From positions 1-64,000 of the forward strand of contig NZ_PYAS01000007.1 in NCBI RefSeq assembly GCF_003014695.1: DNA of 64,000 nt, read 5' to 3'. Below, one piece after another: positions 1-7,050 of the stretch. A program made the translations under genes and the position numbers. Numbering within the stretch: the stretch's first letter is position 1; each line of letters begins with the position of its first letter. Below the pieces are notes generated by a model that saw only the letters and a program-made list of their open reading frames with translations, did no database searches and was not told the DNA's origin. This DNA comes from Dyadobacter jiangsuensis. GTDB taxonomy: Bacteria > Bacteroidota > Bacteroidia > Cytophagales > Spirosomataceae.

Positions 1-177
1 TGACCCCTTGTTAATTTAACCAGGCTTCTATCAGTCTCAAAAATCCAAAAAGCCTATTTACAGCCAAATTGACTCGGGCCTTTTTAGTCAGCCCCAGATG
101 CTCTTAGGTATTCAAGCAATTTGCAACGGTTAGGTCCCCAATTATGTCTAAGAAATATTTACCCCAACAACAACATC

Positions 178-555
178 ATGTCCACGCCAATTTCTATGGT
201 ACGCCTTATATCATTCTTAGCAATATCCTTATCTGGCTGCAATGACGAGCAGCCCCAGCAAGGGGTGATTTGTACGGAAGAATTTCGGGCCACGACGCTT
301 TACGTACCGGGAGCTCTGCTGACTGAATCCTTTACAATTCGGTTGTCAAATTCAGATACCATTCGCATCAAAGGAAATGCCGATTTCCTTGAGGGATACT
401 ACGTCGTCCTGGATGACAACTACCAGGCCAAGCTGGAAAATCAACAAGATAATTTTCGGTTTATTGGCAAACGAGGCAATGAAGTTGTCGTTCAGGAAAA
501 CTATGTTTTCAAAGCCGATCAATGCCATATAACCAAGGTTAGCGGTAAGAACTAG
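178..555 (+). CDS. Small putative lipoprotein, function unknown
   Basis: The protein has about 125 residues. A short hydrophobic segment ends in a lipobox-like LSGC, followed by a polar NDEQPQQ stretch, so it is probably a lipoprotein. The rest is beta-rich with no family I recognise; two later cysteines (VICTEE, DQCHI) could form a disulfide. The frame stays open upstream to a TTG at 121, but the ATG at 178 or the one at 196 places the hydrophobic segment at the N terminus. It is the first gene in the window, on the strand opposite to the MFS gene that follows. No operon partner is visible. Confidence 0.55.
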   Translation: MSTPISMVRLISFLAISLSGCNDEQPQQGVICTEEFRATTLYVPGALLTESFTIRLSNSDTIRIKGNADFLEGYYVVLDDNYQAKLENQQDNFRFIGKRGNEVVVQENYVFKADQCHITKVSGKN

Positions 556-580
556 CTTTAATGCAACGGCGCACCTTTTC

Positions 581-602
581 AAGATAAGGTTCTGTCCACA
601 TA
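581..602 (+). repeat. Direct repeat, left copy
   Basis: AAGATAAGGTTCTGTCCACATA recurs almost unchanged at 6425-6445 in the same orientation, with one substitution region and a one-base length difference. A further CTTGAGG lies a few tens of bases downstream in both copies. The two copies bracket the reactive-sulfur cassette and the nucleoside phosphorylase gene. Function is unknown; they may be relics of an insertion or recombination event. Confidence 0.4.
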
Positions 603-672
603 AATACGTCGTTTTGCACGTGCGCTTGAGGCGCTGTTAATGAAGATCTCGCCTCTGAATTGAGCCCGGCCC

Positions 673-1920
673 TCAACGCGACAATCGATTAGGTTCAGTC
701 ATTGCGGACCAGACGAAAATTCCTGACGCCAATGTGAGTAGTCCCGCCAAATGCACAGCCCAAACTAATCCAAACCAGGATGCGACGACGCCTGCTATCA
801 GGGCTCCCACCGCGTAGCCAATATCCCGCCAGAACCGGTACACACCCAATGCGGAAGCCCGCCATTCAGGCGCAGACGCATCCCCAACCGCTGCAAGTAG
901 TGAAGGATAAACCATCGCAGTTCCTATTCCTAGCATTACGGAACCAGATAAGCCCGACACCAGTGGGGGGAAGTACTCAATACCGATAATTACATGCCCA
1001 AAAGCCTGAACGACCATCCCCCAGACAATGAGTGGCTTTCTTCCAATTCTGTCAGCCAGCGGCCCGGTGACGATTTGACCAACACCCCAAACAAACGGAT
1101 ACACTGCCTTTATCCAACCAACGCCCTCTAATCCCACGCCCGCTGATACAAATAGTACGGGAAATACCCCCCAAGACATACCGTCATTTAAATTGTTTAT
1201 CATACCCGCCTGCGAAACTGAAAACAGGTTTTTATTATTGAACGACACCTGCTTGAAGACGGCCCACAATCCCGGCTTCTGCCGCGGCGATTGCTTATCT
1301 ATTACTAGATTTTTTGAGGCTTCCAGCAGGGTGAATGTTCGCGTGTCTTTTACAAGCCGAATCGATAACGCCAGACCCAGCAACGTATAAACAATACCAA
1401 TGTAAAACGGTTGCGGCCTAAGTCCGTAGTTAGATGCGAGATAGCCGGTAAGCAGCGCAGTAATTCCCACCGCCCCATAACCTGCTGCTTCATTGAGCCC
1501 CATGGCAAGACCTCTCTTTTCAGGCCCTACCAGGTCAATCTTCATATTCACAGTCATCGACCAAGCAAGTCCCTGACTAATGCCGAGTAGCACGTTGGCG
1601 ACCACGATCCAGTTCCAGCTTGGGCCCCAGGCAAGTAGAAATGGTACTGGCAGCCCAACAAGCCACCCGGCCACCAAAACTTGCTTCCGGGTGTATTGGT
1701 CGGCCAGCACACCCGAAATCAAATTAGTAAACGCTTTTACAATGCCAAAAGCGATGATAAAGGAGAAGATTACAATGTCCGAATCGATGCCGAATTCTTC
1801 CGTCCCGACCAGCGGGAGAACGGTTCTTTCCAGCCCGACCATTCCTCCAACGAGCATGTTTACCAATACGAGCAGCGAAAATTGCCTCAAGTTTTCCTTC
1901 AAACCTAGTCGAGTTTCCAT
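673..1920 (-). CDS. MFS transporter in the reactive-sulfur cassette
   Basis: This is a 415-residue major facilitator protein with about 12 predicted membrane segments. MFS motif A-like loops occur twice: GVLADQYTRK near residue 70 and GPLADRIGRK in the second half, which is the two-fold pseudo-symmetry typical of the family. The substrate cannot be read from the sequence. The gene lies 24 bases downstream of the rhodanese-MBL gene on the same strand, so the two probably form an operon under the operator at 3056-3084. That context suggests export or import of a sulfur compound such as sulfite, thiosulfate or an organic sulfur species, but this is inference. It is not a TauE/SafE-type sulfite exporter, which is the more usual partner in such cassettes. 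Confidence 0.8.
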   Translation of the reverse strand: METRLGLKENLRQFSLLVLVNMLVGGMVGLERTVLPLVGTEEFGIDSDIVIFSFIIAFGIVKAFTNLISGVLADQYTRKQVLVAGWLVGLPVPFLLAWGPSWNWIVVANVLLGISQGLAWSMTVNMKIDLVGPEKRGLAMGLNEAAGYGAVGITALLTGYLASNYGLRPQPFYIGIVYTLLGLALSIRLVKDTRTFTLLEASKNLVIDKQSPRQKPGLWAVFKQVSFNNKNLFSVSQAGMINNLNDGMSWGVFPVLFVSAGVGLEGVGWIKAVYPFVWGVGQIVTGPLADRIGRKPLIVWGMVVQAFGHVIIGIEYFPPLVSGLSGSVMLGIGTAMVYPSLLAAVGDASAPEWRASALGVYRFWRDIGYAVGALIAGVVASWFGLVWAVHLAGLLTLASGIFVWSAMTEPNRLSR

Positions 1921-1944
1921 GTGGACGTTGTATTTGATCCCAGA

Positions 1945-3048
1945 TCAAGCTATCGCACATCGGTTCGCACCAGCTTCTAAATCTGCCGGGTCTATTCCGT
2001 CATGCTGTCCGGCCTTGTTAATCGCGGAAATTTGCAAATAATTGGCTGGCGTTTGCGGAATGCGCTCTACGATTGACGCGACAAACTGCTGCTCTTGAAT
2101 ATTAAGAAGCTCGATCTGATGGACAAGTCCAGAGAGCTTATTGCCAATAATAACGTTATCGAAGTCTATGGCATGAGAGGTATGCGCCGGTAGGATCAAC
2201 GGGTCATTCGGAAGGCCTTTTATCTTTGAAAGGGAAACAAACAACTGTTGTGCTTTCCGGCGCGTCTGCACTGCATCCGCTTTTAGGTCCGGCCTTCCTA
2301 CGCCGTCAACAAACAGGGTATCACCAGTAAGCAGGTAGCTTTCGTCGATCAAATAGCTAATGCTTTCTGGCGTGTGCCCCGGTGTGTGGATCGCTTTAAT
2401 GTACGCATCCCCCAATCTTAATTGCTGCCCATCGGCGAGTGGTACGAATGGATAGTCAACGTCCGCATTTTCAGTAAACAGGTGCGTAGCGCCCGTAACT
2501 TTCACTAGCTCAATCGACCTTGAAATGTAGTCAGCATGAATATGCGTATCGGATACGTAAATAATATTCCAATCACGGGTGCTTGCAAGCGAAAAATAAA
2601 CCTCCGGATCAAGAGACGCATCGATAACCATTGCGCTTTTTCCTGAGCCGATTATATAAGAAAGACAACCCTTAGCGACCCGCCTCACCTGAATGATAGT
2701 AAGAGTATCATCAGAAGCTTCTGCAGTGTTCCAGGCATAGTTCCAGGCTTTCATGCCGCCTTCCAGTGATTGAGCATAATAACCTTTGTCTGCCAAAATA
2801 TCTGCTGCGAGCTGACTTGATCGACCGGCTGCACAAACGGTCACGATTGTCGCCTCTTTGGGCAAATCCATATCGTCGAAAACGGTCGAGTCGCCTTGTT
2901 GCAAACGATCATATATGTCTTTGTAAATGCTCCCAGAAATCTGCCAGTCATCTCGTTGCTGCTGTGGACGCACATCGAGAACTATCACATTGGATTTCTT
3001 TTCGAACTTTTCCTTCAATTCATCAGCTGTAATTTTTGTTGCCTTCAT
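1945..3048 (-). CDS. Rhodanese-MBL fusion hydrolase (persulfide dioxygenase-like)
   Basis: The protein has 367 residues. Residues 8-105 are a rhodanese domain with the loop CAAGRSS, active-site Cys72. Residues about 118-300 are a metallo-beta-lactamase fold of the ETHE1/glyoxalase II type: DTHIHADY (167-174), HTPGHTPES (His225), TGDTLF (Asp243) and PAHTSH (His289) supply the metal ligands. Persulfide dioxygenases of this family oxidise glutathione or other low-molecular-weight persulfide to sulfite, and rhodaneses move sulfane sulfur, so fusing them couples both steps. No signal peptide is seen, so it is likely cytoplasmic. It is first in an operon with the MFS gene, and its start codon lies 8 bases from a strong operator match. 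A glyoxalase II role cannot be excluded from sequence alone. Confidence 0.85.
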   Translation of the reverse strand: MKATKITADELKEKFEKKSNVIVLDVRPQQQRDDWQISGSIYKDIYDRLQQGDSTVFDDMDLPKEATIVTVCAAGRSSQLAADILADKGYYAQSLEGGMKAWNYAWNTAEASDDTLTIIQVRRVAKGCLSYIIGSGKSAMVIDASLDPEVYFSLASTRDWNIIYVSDTHIHADYISRSIELVKVTGATHLFTENADVDYPFVPLADGQQLRLGDAYIKAIHTPGHTPESISYLIDESYLLTGDTLFVDGVGRPDLKADAVQTRRKAQQLFVSLSKIKGLPNDPLILPAHTSHAIDFDNVIIGNKLSGLVHQIELLNIQEQQFVASIVERIPQTPANYLQISAINKAGQHDGIDPADLEAGANRCAIA

Positions 3049-3055
3049 ATATTAA

Positions 3056-3084
3056 TCAATAATTCAATGTATTACTTGAATAAT
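3056..3084 (-). promoter_or_regulatory. Operator B, upstream of rhodanese-MBL/MFS operon
   Basis: Read on the minus strand, this is ATTATTCAA-N7-ATTGAATTATTGA. The palindrome at 3848-3879 contains ATTATTCAA-N7-ATTGAATAATTGA: the same half sites with the same 7-base spacing and one mismatch in the arms. It ends 8 bases before the start codon. The likely ligand is the ArsR-type regulator encoded at 3150-3809. I see no clear TAnnTTTG box here. Confidence 0.7.
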
Positions 3085-3091
3085 GGTGTTT

Positions 3092-3116
3092 AAAAATAGC
3101 GCCAGGTACTGGCGCT
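3092..3116 (-). terminator. Rho-independent terminator after ArsR-rhodanese gene
   Basis: AGCGCCAG (3098-3105) pairs with CTGGCGCT (3109-3116) around a GTA loop. On the minus strand the hairpin is followed by a run of T (A at 3092-3096 on the plus strand). It separates the regulator transcript from the rhodanese-MBL/MFS operon, which therefore needs its own promoter. Confidence 0.7.
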
Positions 3117-3149
3117 TTCTTTAGACGATACAAACCTCACCGTTTATGC

Positions 3150-3809
3150 CTAGACACCAACAGGCAGGTTGCGAAGCTTCCAGTCGGGGAAACCTTCTTC
3201 CAATCGCCTGACCGGAATGCCCTTCTGGGATAGCATTTGAACGGCATCATCAGCAAATACACAAAAAGGGCCCCGACAATAGACGATCGTTTCCTTATCT
3301 TTTGGCCAGTTTGCCAACTGTTGCGGCAGCTCGTCGATCGGAATAGATATTGCTCCGGAAATGTGTCCTGCATTATATTCCTTATGTGGCCTAACGTCCA
3401 AAATCAATACATTGTCTAGATTAATTTTTTCCAGCAGCTCGTTGATCGAGACGCTCGCGAAACTGTCGCGCTCTTCTCTGAATTCGCGAAGTGTCCGGTC
3501 TATCTCAGCCATCCGGTTGATGCCCAGGTCGCGCAAACCATGCCAGCTACCTAGCACCTGATCATTTGCCAGGCGGTAATGGGCATAATGTCCTTGCTTA
3601 TCGACGGCCACCAAATTGGCTCCTTTCAACACCTGCAGATGTTGCGAAGTGTTGGCAATGCTAATCGAAAGTTGGTCGGCGATCTCTTCCACTGTCCGGC
3701 TGCCTTGTGCGAGCAGGTCGATGATCTGCAAACGGTGCGGATTAGACATCGCTTTGGCAAGCATTGCCAACTCCGTGTAAATCCTAGATTTGAACTCTTG
3801 CTTTTTCAT
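3150..3809 (-). CDS. ArsR-family regulator fused to rhodanese domain
   Basis: From the ATG at 3809 the protein has 219 residues; the frame is open to 3851, but that would start inside the operator. Residues 10-90 are an ArsR-type winged helix (recognition region SIANTSQHLQVLKGANLV). Residues 120-215 are a rhodanese domain with LILDVR and the active-site loop CRGPFC (Cys178, Cys183). These are the only two cysteines in the protein, so a persulfide or disulfide at this loop is the obvious candidate signal. ArsR proteins such as BigR/SqrR sense reactive sulfur by dithiol chemistry; here the dithiol would have moved into the rhodanese. It is divergent from the CstB-like gene and probably represses both itself and that gene through the shared palindrome at 3848-3879. 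Confidence 0.88.
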   Translation of the reverse strand: MKKQEFKSRIYTELAMLAKAMSNPHRLQIIDLLAQGSRTVEEIADQLSISIANTSQHLQVLKGANLVAVDKQGHYAHYRLANDQVLGSWHGLRDLGINRMAEIDRTLREFREERDSFASVSINELLEKINLDNVLILDVRPHKEYNAGHISGAISIPIDELPQQLANWPKDKETIVYCRGPFCVFADDAVQMLSQKGIPVRRLEEGFPDWKLRNLPVGV

Positions 3810-3829
3810 ATTTCGAAAGAATAACCTTA

Positions 3830-3859
3830 CAAAGGTAAAAGCTCCAATCAATTATTCAA
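3830..3859 (-). promoter_or_regulatory. Promoter for ArsR-rhodanese gene
   Basis: On the minus strand, TACCTTTG (plus 3830-3837) matches the Bacteroidota -7 consensus TAnnTTTG, and TTG (plus 3857-3859) sits 19 bases upstream as the -33 element. The -33 element lies inside the left arm of the palindrome at 3848-3879. Confidence 0.65.
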
Positions 3860-3879
3860 TAGAGTTATTGAATAATTGA
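3848..3879. promoter_or_regulatory. Operator A, palindrome between divergent genes
   Basis: TCAATTATTCAAT (3848-3860) and ATTGAATAATTGA (3867-3879) are perfect 13-base inverted repeats around AGAGTT. Each arm carries the -33 TTG of one of the two divergent promoters, so a bound dimer would block both. The same half sites with the same spacing occur at 3056-3084. Confidence 0.75.
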
Positions 3880-3897
3880 AGATTTGATATACTTTTG
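3868..3897 (+). promoter_or_regulatory. Promoter for CstB-like gene
   Basis: TTG at 3868-3870, 19 bases, then TACTTTTG at 3890-3897: an exact match to the TTG/TAnnTTTG Bacteroidota promoter. Transcription would start near 3904, which rules out an ATG at 3895 as the start of the downstream gene and supports the ATG at 3967. Confidence 0.7.
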
Positions 3898-3966
3898 CAT
3901 CGCTGGCACTCGGCTCGCACAAACACAATCGTTTACTCAATACCAGAAATTTCAACTGGCATAGCA

Positions 3967-5421
3967 ATGGAAAGAAGAGATTTTGTACGAAATATGGCAA
4001 GCCTAAGCCTGGCTTCTATAGCCATCAACTTTAAAGTTGTGGCGAGAACACTGATTACTACTGCGGAATACATCGTCGAGCAATTTGAGGATAAAGGCTT
4101 AGCCCATTTTTCATATGCGGTACTGTCTGGAAAAAGGGTGATATTGATTGATCCGCAGCGCAACCCGCAGCTTTATTATGACTTTGCAAAAAAGCATGGT
4201 GCGGCTATTGTTGGCGTTATCGAAACACACCCGCATGCTGATTTTGTCAGCTCACATTTGGAAATACACCAGAAATTGAATGTGCCTATCTATGCCAGCA
4301 GCCTGACAAAATCCAAATATCCGTTGACAGCTTTCGATGAAGGCCAACTTATCAAGTTATCGGATAAGGTTGGCTTGCGCTCGCTATACACGCCAGGACA
4401 TGCCCCGGATCACATCGCCGTGGTGCTTTATGAAAAAGACAAAGACAAGATCGTATTCAGCGGCGATTCATTGTTCCTAGGCGATGTAGGCCGACCCGAC
4501 CTGCTTGATTATTCACCGGAAAGTGATAAACAGCGCAGGCATCTAGCAGAAATGATGTACGATACCATCCATGAGAAATTCGCAAAACTAAGCGACGATG
4601 TGATCGTCTACCCATCGCATGGAGCAGGATCACTTTGCGGCAAATCGATCCGTAAAGCTCCCAGCTCGACAATTGGCTATGAAAAGAAGAACAACTATGC
4701 ATTCGAAAAACGGACAAAGGCTGAGTTTGTGGAAGTGCTGCTGAGTGACCAGCCCTTTATTCCCAAATATTTCGCCCACGACGTGCAACTGAACAACCAC
4801 GGCGCGTCGGCATTCCAGCCAAGCCTGGCCGTAATTAAGCAGCTGTCAAAAAATTACCAGCCGAAAGACGGCGCATTGATCGTAGACGCCCGCAGCGCAC
4901 AGGCATTTCAGGCATCCTACATTGCCGGCTCAATCAACATACCCGCTTCAGGATCGATGGAAACCTGGCTGGGCACGCTGGTCGCACCGGAATCGAAGTT
5001 TTACCTAATCGCATCCGACGACGCTAGTTTGCAGACTGCATTGAAAAAAGCTGCTTCTATCGGATATGAGGCAAATGTATTGGGGATAGTGCTTTATGAT
5101 GCTGCTGATGGTAGCCAGCTGGCAGCATTCGACAAAAGCTCCTTCCGGCCCGAAGAAAACAAATACACCATTTTAGATGTTCGTACTTCCAAAGAAACTA
5201 AAAACCAGCCTGTATTTGAAAATAGCATTAATATACCATTACAGGAAATGCAGAAACGGATCGGCGAAATACCAACTGACAAGCCGGTACTAATCCATTG
5301 CGGTTCAGGTTACCGGTCCGCCACAGCGGCAAGCCTGCTTAAAAAGCATGTCCCCGATGCAAAAGTTTACGATATGGGTCCGGCGGTAACGCAATTTATC
5401 AGCGCTAATTCAACCCACTAA
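3967..5421 (+). CDS. CstB-like persulfide dioxygenase with two rhodanese domains
   Basis: From the ATG at 3967 the protein has 484 residues. The MBL-fold dioxygenase domain spans about 33-255: ETHPHADF (86-93), YTPGHAPDH (141-149), FSGDSLF (164-170), PSHGAGSLCG (216-225). A degenerate rhodanese domain spans about 300-380 and has no cysteine at the active-site position. A complete rhodanese spans about 398-480 with HCGSGYRS (Cys445). This order, dioxygenase, pseudo-rhodanese, rhodanese, is that of Staphylococcus aureus CstB, which converts persulfides to thiosulfate. The N terminus, MERRDFVRNM followed by a mildly hydrophobic stretch, resembles a Tat signal, so the enzyme may act outside the cytoplasm; the hydrophobic part is weak. 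It is divergent from the ArsR-rhodanese gene and shares its operator. Confidence 0.87.
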   Translation: MERRDFVRNMASLSLASIAINFKVVARTLITTAEYIVEQFEDKGLAHFSYAVLSGKRVILIDPQRNPQLYYDFAKKHGAAIVGVIETHPHADFVSSHLEIHQKLNVPIYASSLTKSKYPLTAFDEGQLIKLSDKVGLRSLYTPGHAPDHIAVVLYEKDKDKIVFSGDSLFLGDVGRPDLLDYSPESDKQRRHLAEMMYDTIHEKFAKLSDDVIVYPSHGAGSLCGKSIRKAPSSTIGYEKKNNYAFEKRTKAEFVEVLLSDQPFIPKYFAHDVQLNNHGASAFQPSLAVIKQLSKNYQPKDGALIVDARSAQAFQASYIAGSINIPASGSMETWLGTLVAPESKFYLIASDDASLQTALKKAASIGYEANVLGIVLYDAADGSQLAAFDKSSFRPEENKYTILDVRTSKETKNQPVFENSINIPLQEMQKRIGEIPTDKPVLIHCGSGYRSATAASLLKKHVPDAKVYDMGPAVTQFISANSTH

Positions 5422-5502
5422 TTGCCCTTTTTTTACACGCGCGGATCCTAAGATCTAGGTAGACACACCACATTTATCAGCTAGCGAAACCGTATTAAAC
5501 CG

Positions 5503-6318
5503 ATGTCCAATTTCAATTTACCAGTAAATCCACCTATTGTTAAAAATAAAGCACATGTTCAACCATCGGTTTTTCTGGCTGAAAACCTGCTTCGTGAAGC
5601 GCGGAGACAAAAAGACATTCCCTTTGGAAATATTCCTTCGGTGTGCGTGCTAGATCCGGATGGGGATATCGTAACCTACCTGTTAAAAAATGAACTATGC
5701 AAGCGGAATCCATATTGGGCATGCTATCATTCCAAACTTTATGATGCCACCTTTCAAGGCGTTCAATTTGGGATTATTGGCTGCGCAGTTGGCGCATCCT
5801 ACGCAGTTCTTCTTGCCGAGCAGATGTTTGTTTCCGGATGCGAGCTGCTGATCAGTGTTACTTCGGCAGGTATAATTCAAGCTCCCGAACGACTGGCAAA
5901 ATTTATACTTATCGAACAATCAATCAGAGATGAAGGTACCAGCTATCATTACATTCCATCCGATCACCACTCGCAGTTGAAAGAAAAGCTTAAACAGCCA
6001 TTAAAGGAGCATTTTTTGACGACAGGCTTGATGGTCGAGCCCGGGAGAAGCTGGACGACCGATGCGCCCTACCGGGAAACGCAAACGGCCATCGACTACG
6101 CAAAAACGCAAGGCGTTATCTGCGTGGAAATGGAAGCTGCTGCCCTGTATGCATTTGCGATGGCCAGGAACGCAAATGTTGTCTGCTATGCACATTTGAC
6201 CAATACAATGGCGCAGGATGGGCAAGATTTTGAAAAAGGCGTTGAAAATGGGAGTCTTGACTCGTTGGATATAATTTTGGCAACAATTACGGCTGTTCAG
6301 GGCAAGGGCACAAATTGA
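5503..6318 (+). CDS. Nucleoside phosphorylase
   Basis: This 271-residue protein belongs to the PNP/UDP phosphorylase family. It has the phosphate-binding glycine-rich region GCAVGASYAV, the conserved SVTSAG segment, and near the C terminus CVEMEAAALYAFA, the signature segment that binds ribose and the base. It would cleave a purine or uridine nucleoside with phosphate to give free base and ribose 1-phosphate; base preference cannot be fixed by eye. It lies 81 bases after the CstB-like gene on the same strand with no obvious terminator between them, so read-through is possible. A link to sulfur metabolism (for example methylthioadenosine salvage) would be speculation. Confidence 0.85.
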   Translation: MSNFNLPVNPPIVKNKAHVQPSVFLAENLLREARRQKDIPFGNIPSVCVLDPDGDIVTYLLKNELCKRNPYWACYHSKLYDATFQGVQFGIIGCAVGASYAVLLAEQMFVSGCELLISVTSAGIIQAPERLAKFILIEQSIRDEGTSYHYIPSDHHSQLKEKLKQPLKEHFLTTGLMVEPGRSWTTDAPYRETQTAIDYAKTQGVICVEMEAAALYAFAMARNANVVCYAHLTNTMAQDGQDFEKGVENGSLDSLDIILATITAVQGKGTN

Positions 6319-6850
6319 TTATTAATTACGGAGCTGCATTTGCAGTGGTGATTGGGCCGGTGATCGAAGTGCCGGTGTCGACACCGATGATTAATTTCGC
6401 CGAAAACAAACATAGCACATTTTTAAGATAAGATTTGTCCACATACATGTGGACCCTTGAGGGAAAGAAAAGTACAAATTAAGGTGTACTGCTGCACCTA
6501 TAGTGAACCCAAACGTTCCCTGGAAGACTAGAATACCAGATTTTGACAAGACACGGATATTTCACTTTAACGACCGTATTTGCGTACACTACTTGGTCTC
6601 AACACTCAAATTTGTTTCTCATTTTCAACCATTTAACTTAGGTATCGATTCTAGATCAACAAAGATCTGATGCGACATTTGTTCCGTTGCCAGTAGGATA
6701 CTCCACTTCTTGTGCCACACAGGCCAAGGGCTAATGACGAAGCTATTCTTCAGAATGTTCATCCCCGCGTTGACCCATTCGAAAATCGAAAGGGTGCTTG
6801 TTCCCCGTTTTCACAGACCTATATTAAGGCTTGGAGAAAAGAGCGAGGAA
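6319..6850. other. 532-base stretch without a convincing gene
   Basis: I find no convincing gene here. A weak open frame begins at 6710 but its first 47 codons have no recognisable features. The stretch holds a perfect 14-base palindrome CGGTGTCGACACCG (6373-6386), the right copy of the direct repeat (6425-6445), and an inverted repeat overlapping it, GTCCACAT-AC-ATGTGGAC (6437-6454). Its place between cargo genes and a recombinase suggests recombination or regulatory sites. Confidence 0.5.
6425..6454 (+). repeat. Direct repeat, right copy, with inverted repeat
   Basis: AAGATAAGATTTGTCCACATA (6425-6445) matches 581-602. The right copy runs into a perfect 8-base inverted repeat (6437-6444 with 6447-6454) that the left copy lacks. 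Confidence 0.4.
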
Positions 6851-7042
6851 ATGGGGAAACGAGGTGAACTTAACAATGACCAAGTCGTCAGTGCCGTCAA
6901 ATACCTGAAAGATAACGGCGAAGATATAACTATCGAGCAAGCAGAAAAGATGCTCGAGTCGATGCAACACCTGGTTACATTGGCTATTAATCAGTATTTT
7001 CGTAAAGCTTCTGATTCGAAGCGCAATTCATCAACAAAATAA
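6851..7042 (+). CDS. Small protein upstream of serine recombinase
   Basis: From the ATG at 6851 the protein has 63 residues, mostly helical and charged (NNDQVVSAVKYLKDNGEDITIEQAEKMLESMQHL). The purine-rich sequence just before it could serve as a ribosome site. It ends 8 bases before the recombinase start, so the two are probably cotranscribed. Function is unknown; a small partner or regulator of the recombinase is possible. The open frame extends upstream to 6710, but that part looks non-coding. Confidence 0.55.
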   Translation: MGKRGELNNDQVVSAVKYLKDNGEDITIEQAEKMLESMQHLVTLAINQYFRKASDSKRNSSTK

Positions 7043-7050
7043 TCAATACT

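Noticed and set aside
6431-6445. TTGTCCACA as a DnaA box and possible origin
   Set aside because: One mismatch to TTATNCACA and no cluster of boxes, AT-rich unwinding region or dnaA/dnaN neighbour.
1-6700. A second copy of the tRNA-Arg 3' end as left attachment site
   Set aside because: I looked for the T-arm sequence on both strands in this part and did not find a copy; the other end of the island is probably outside the window.
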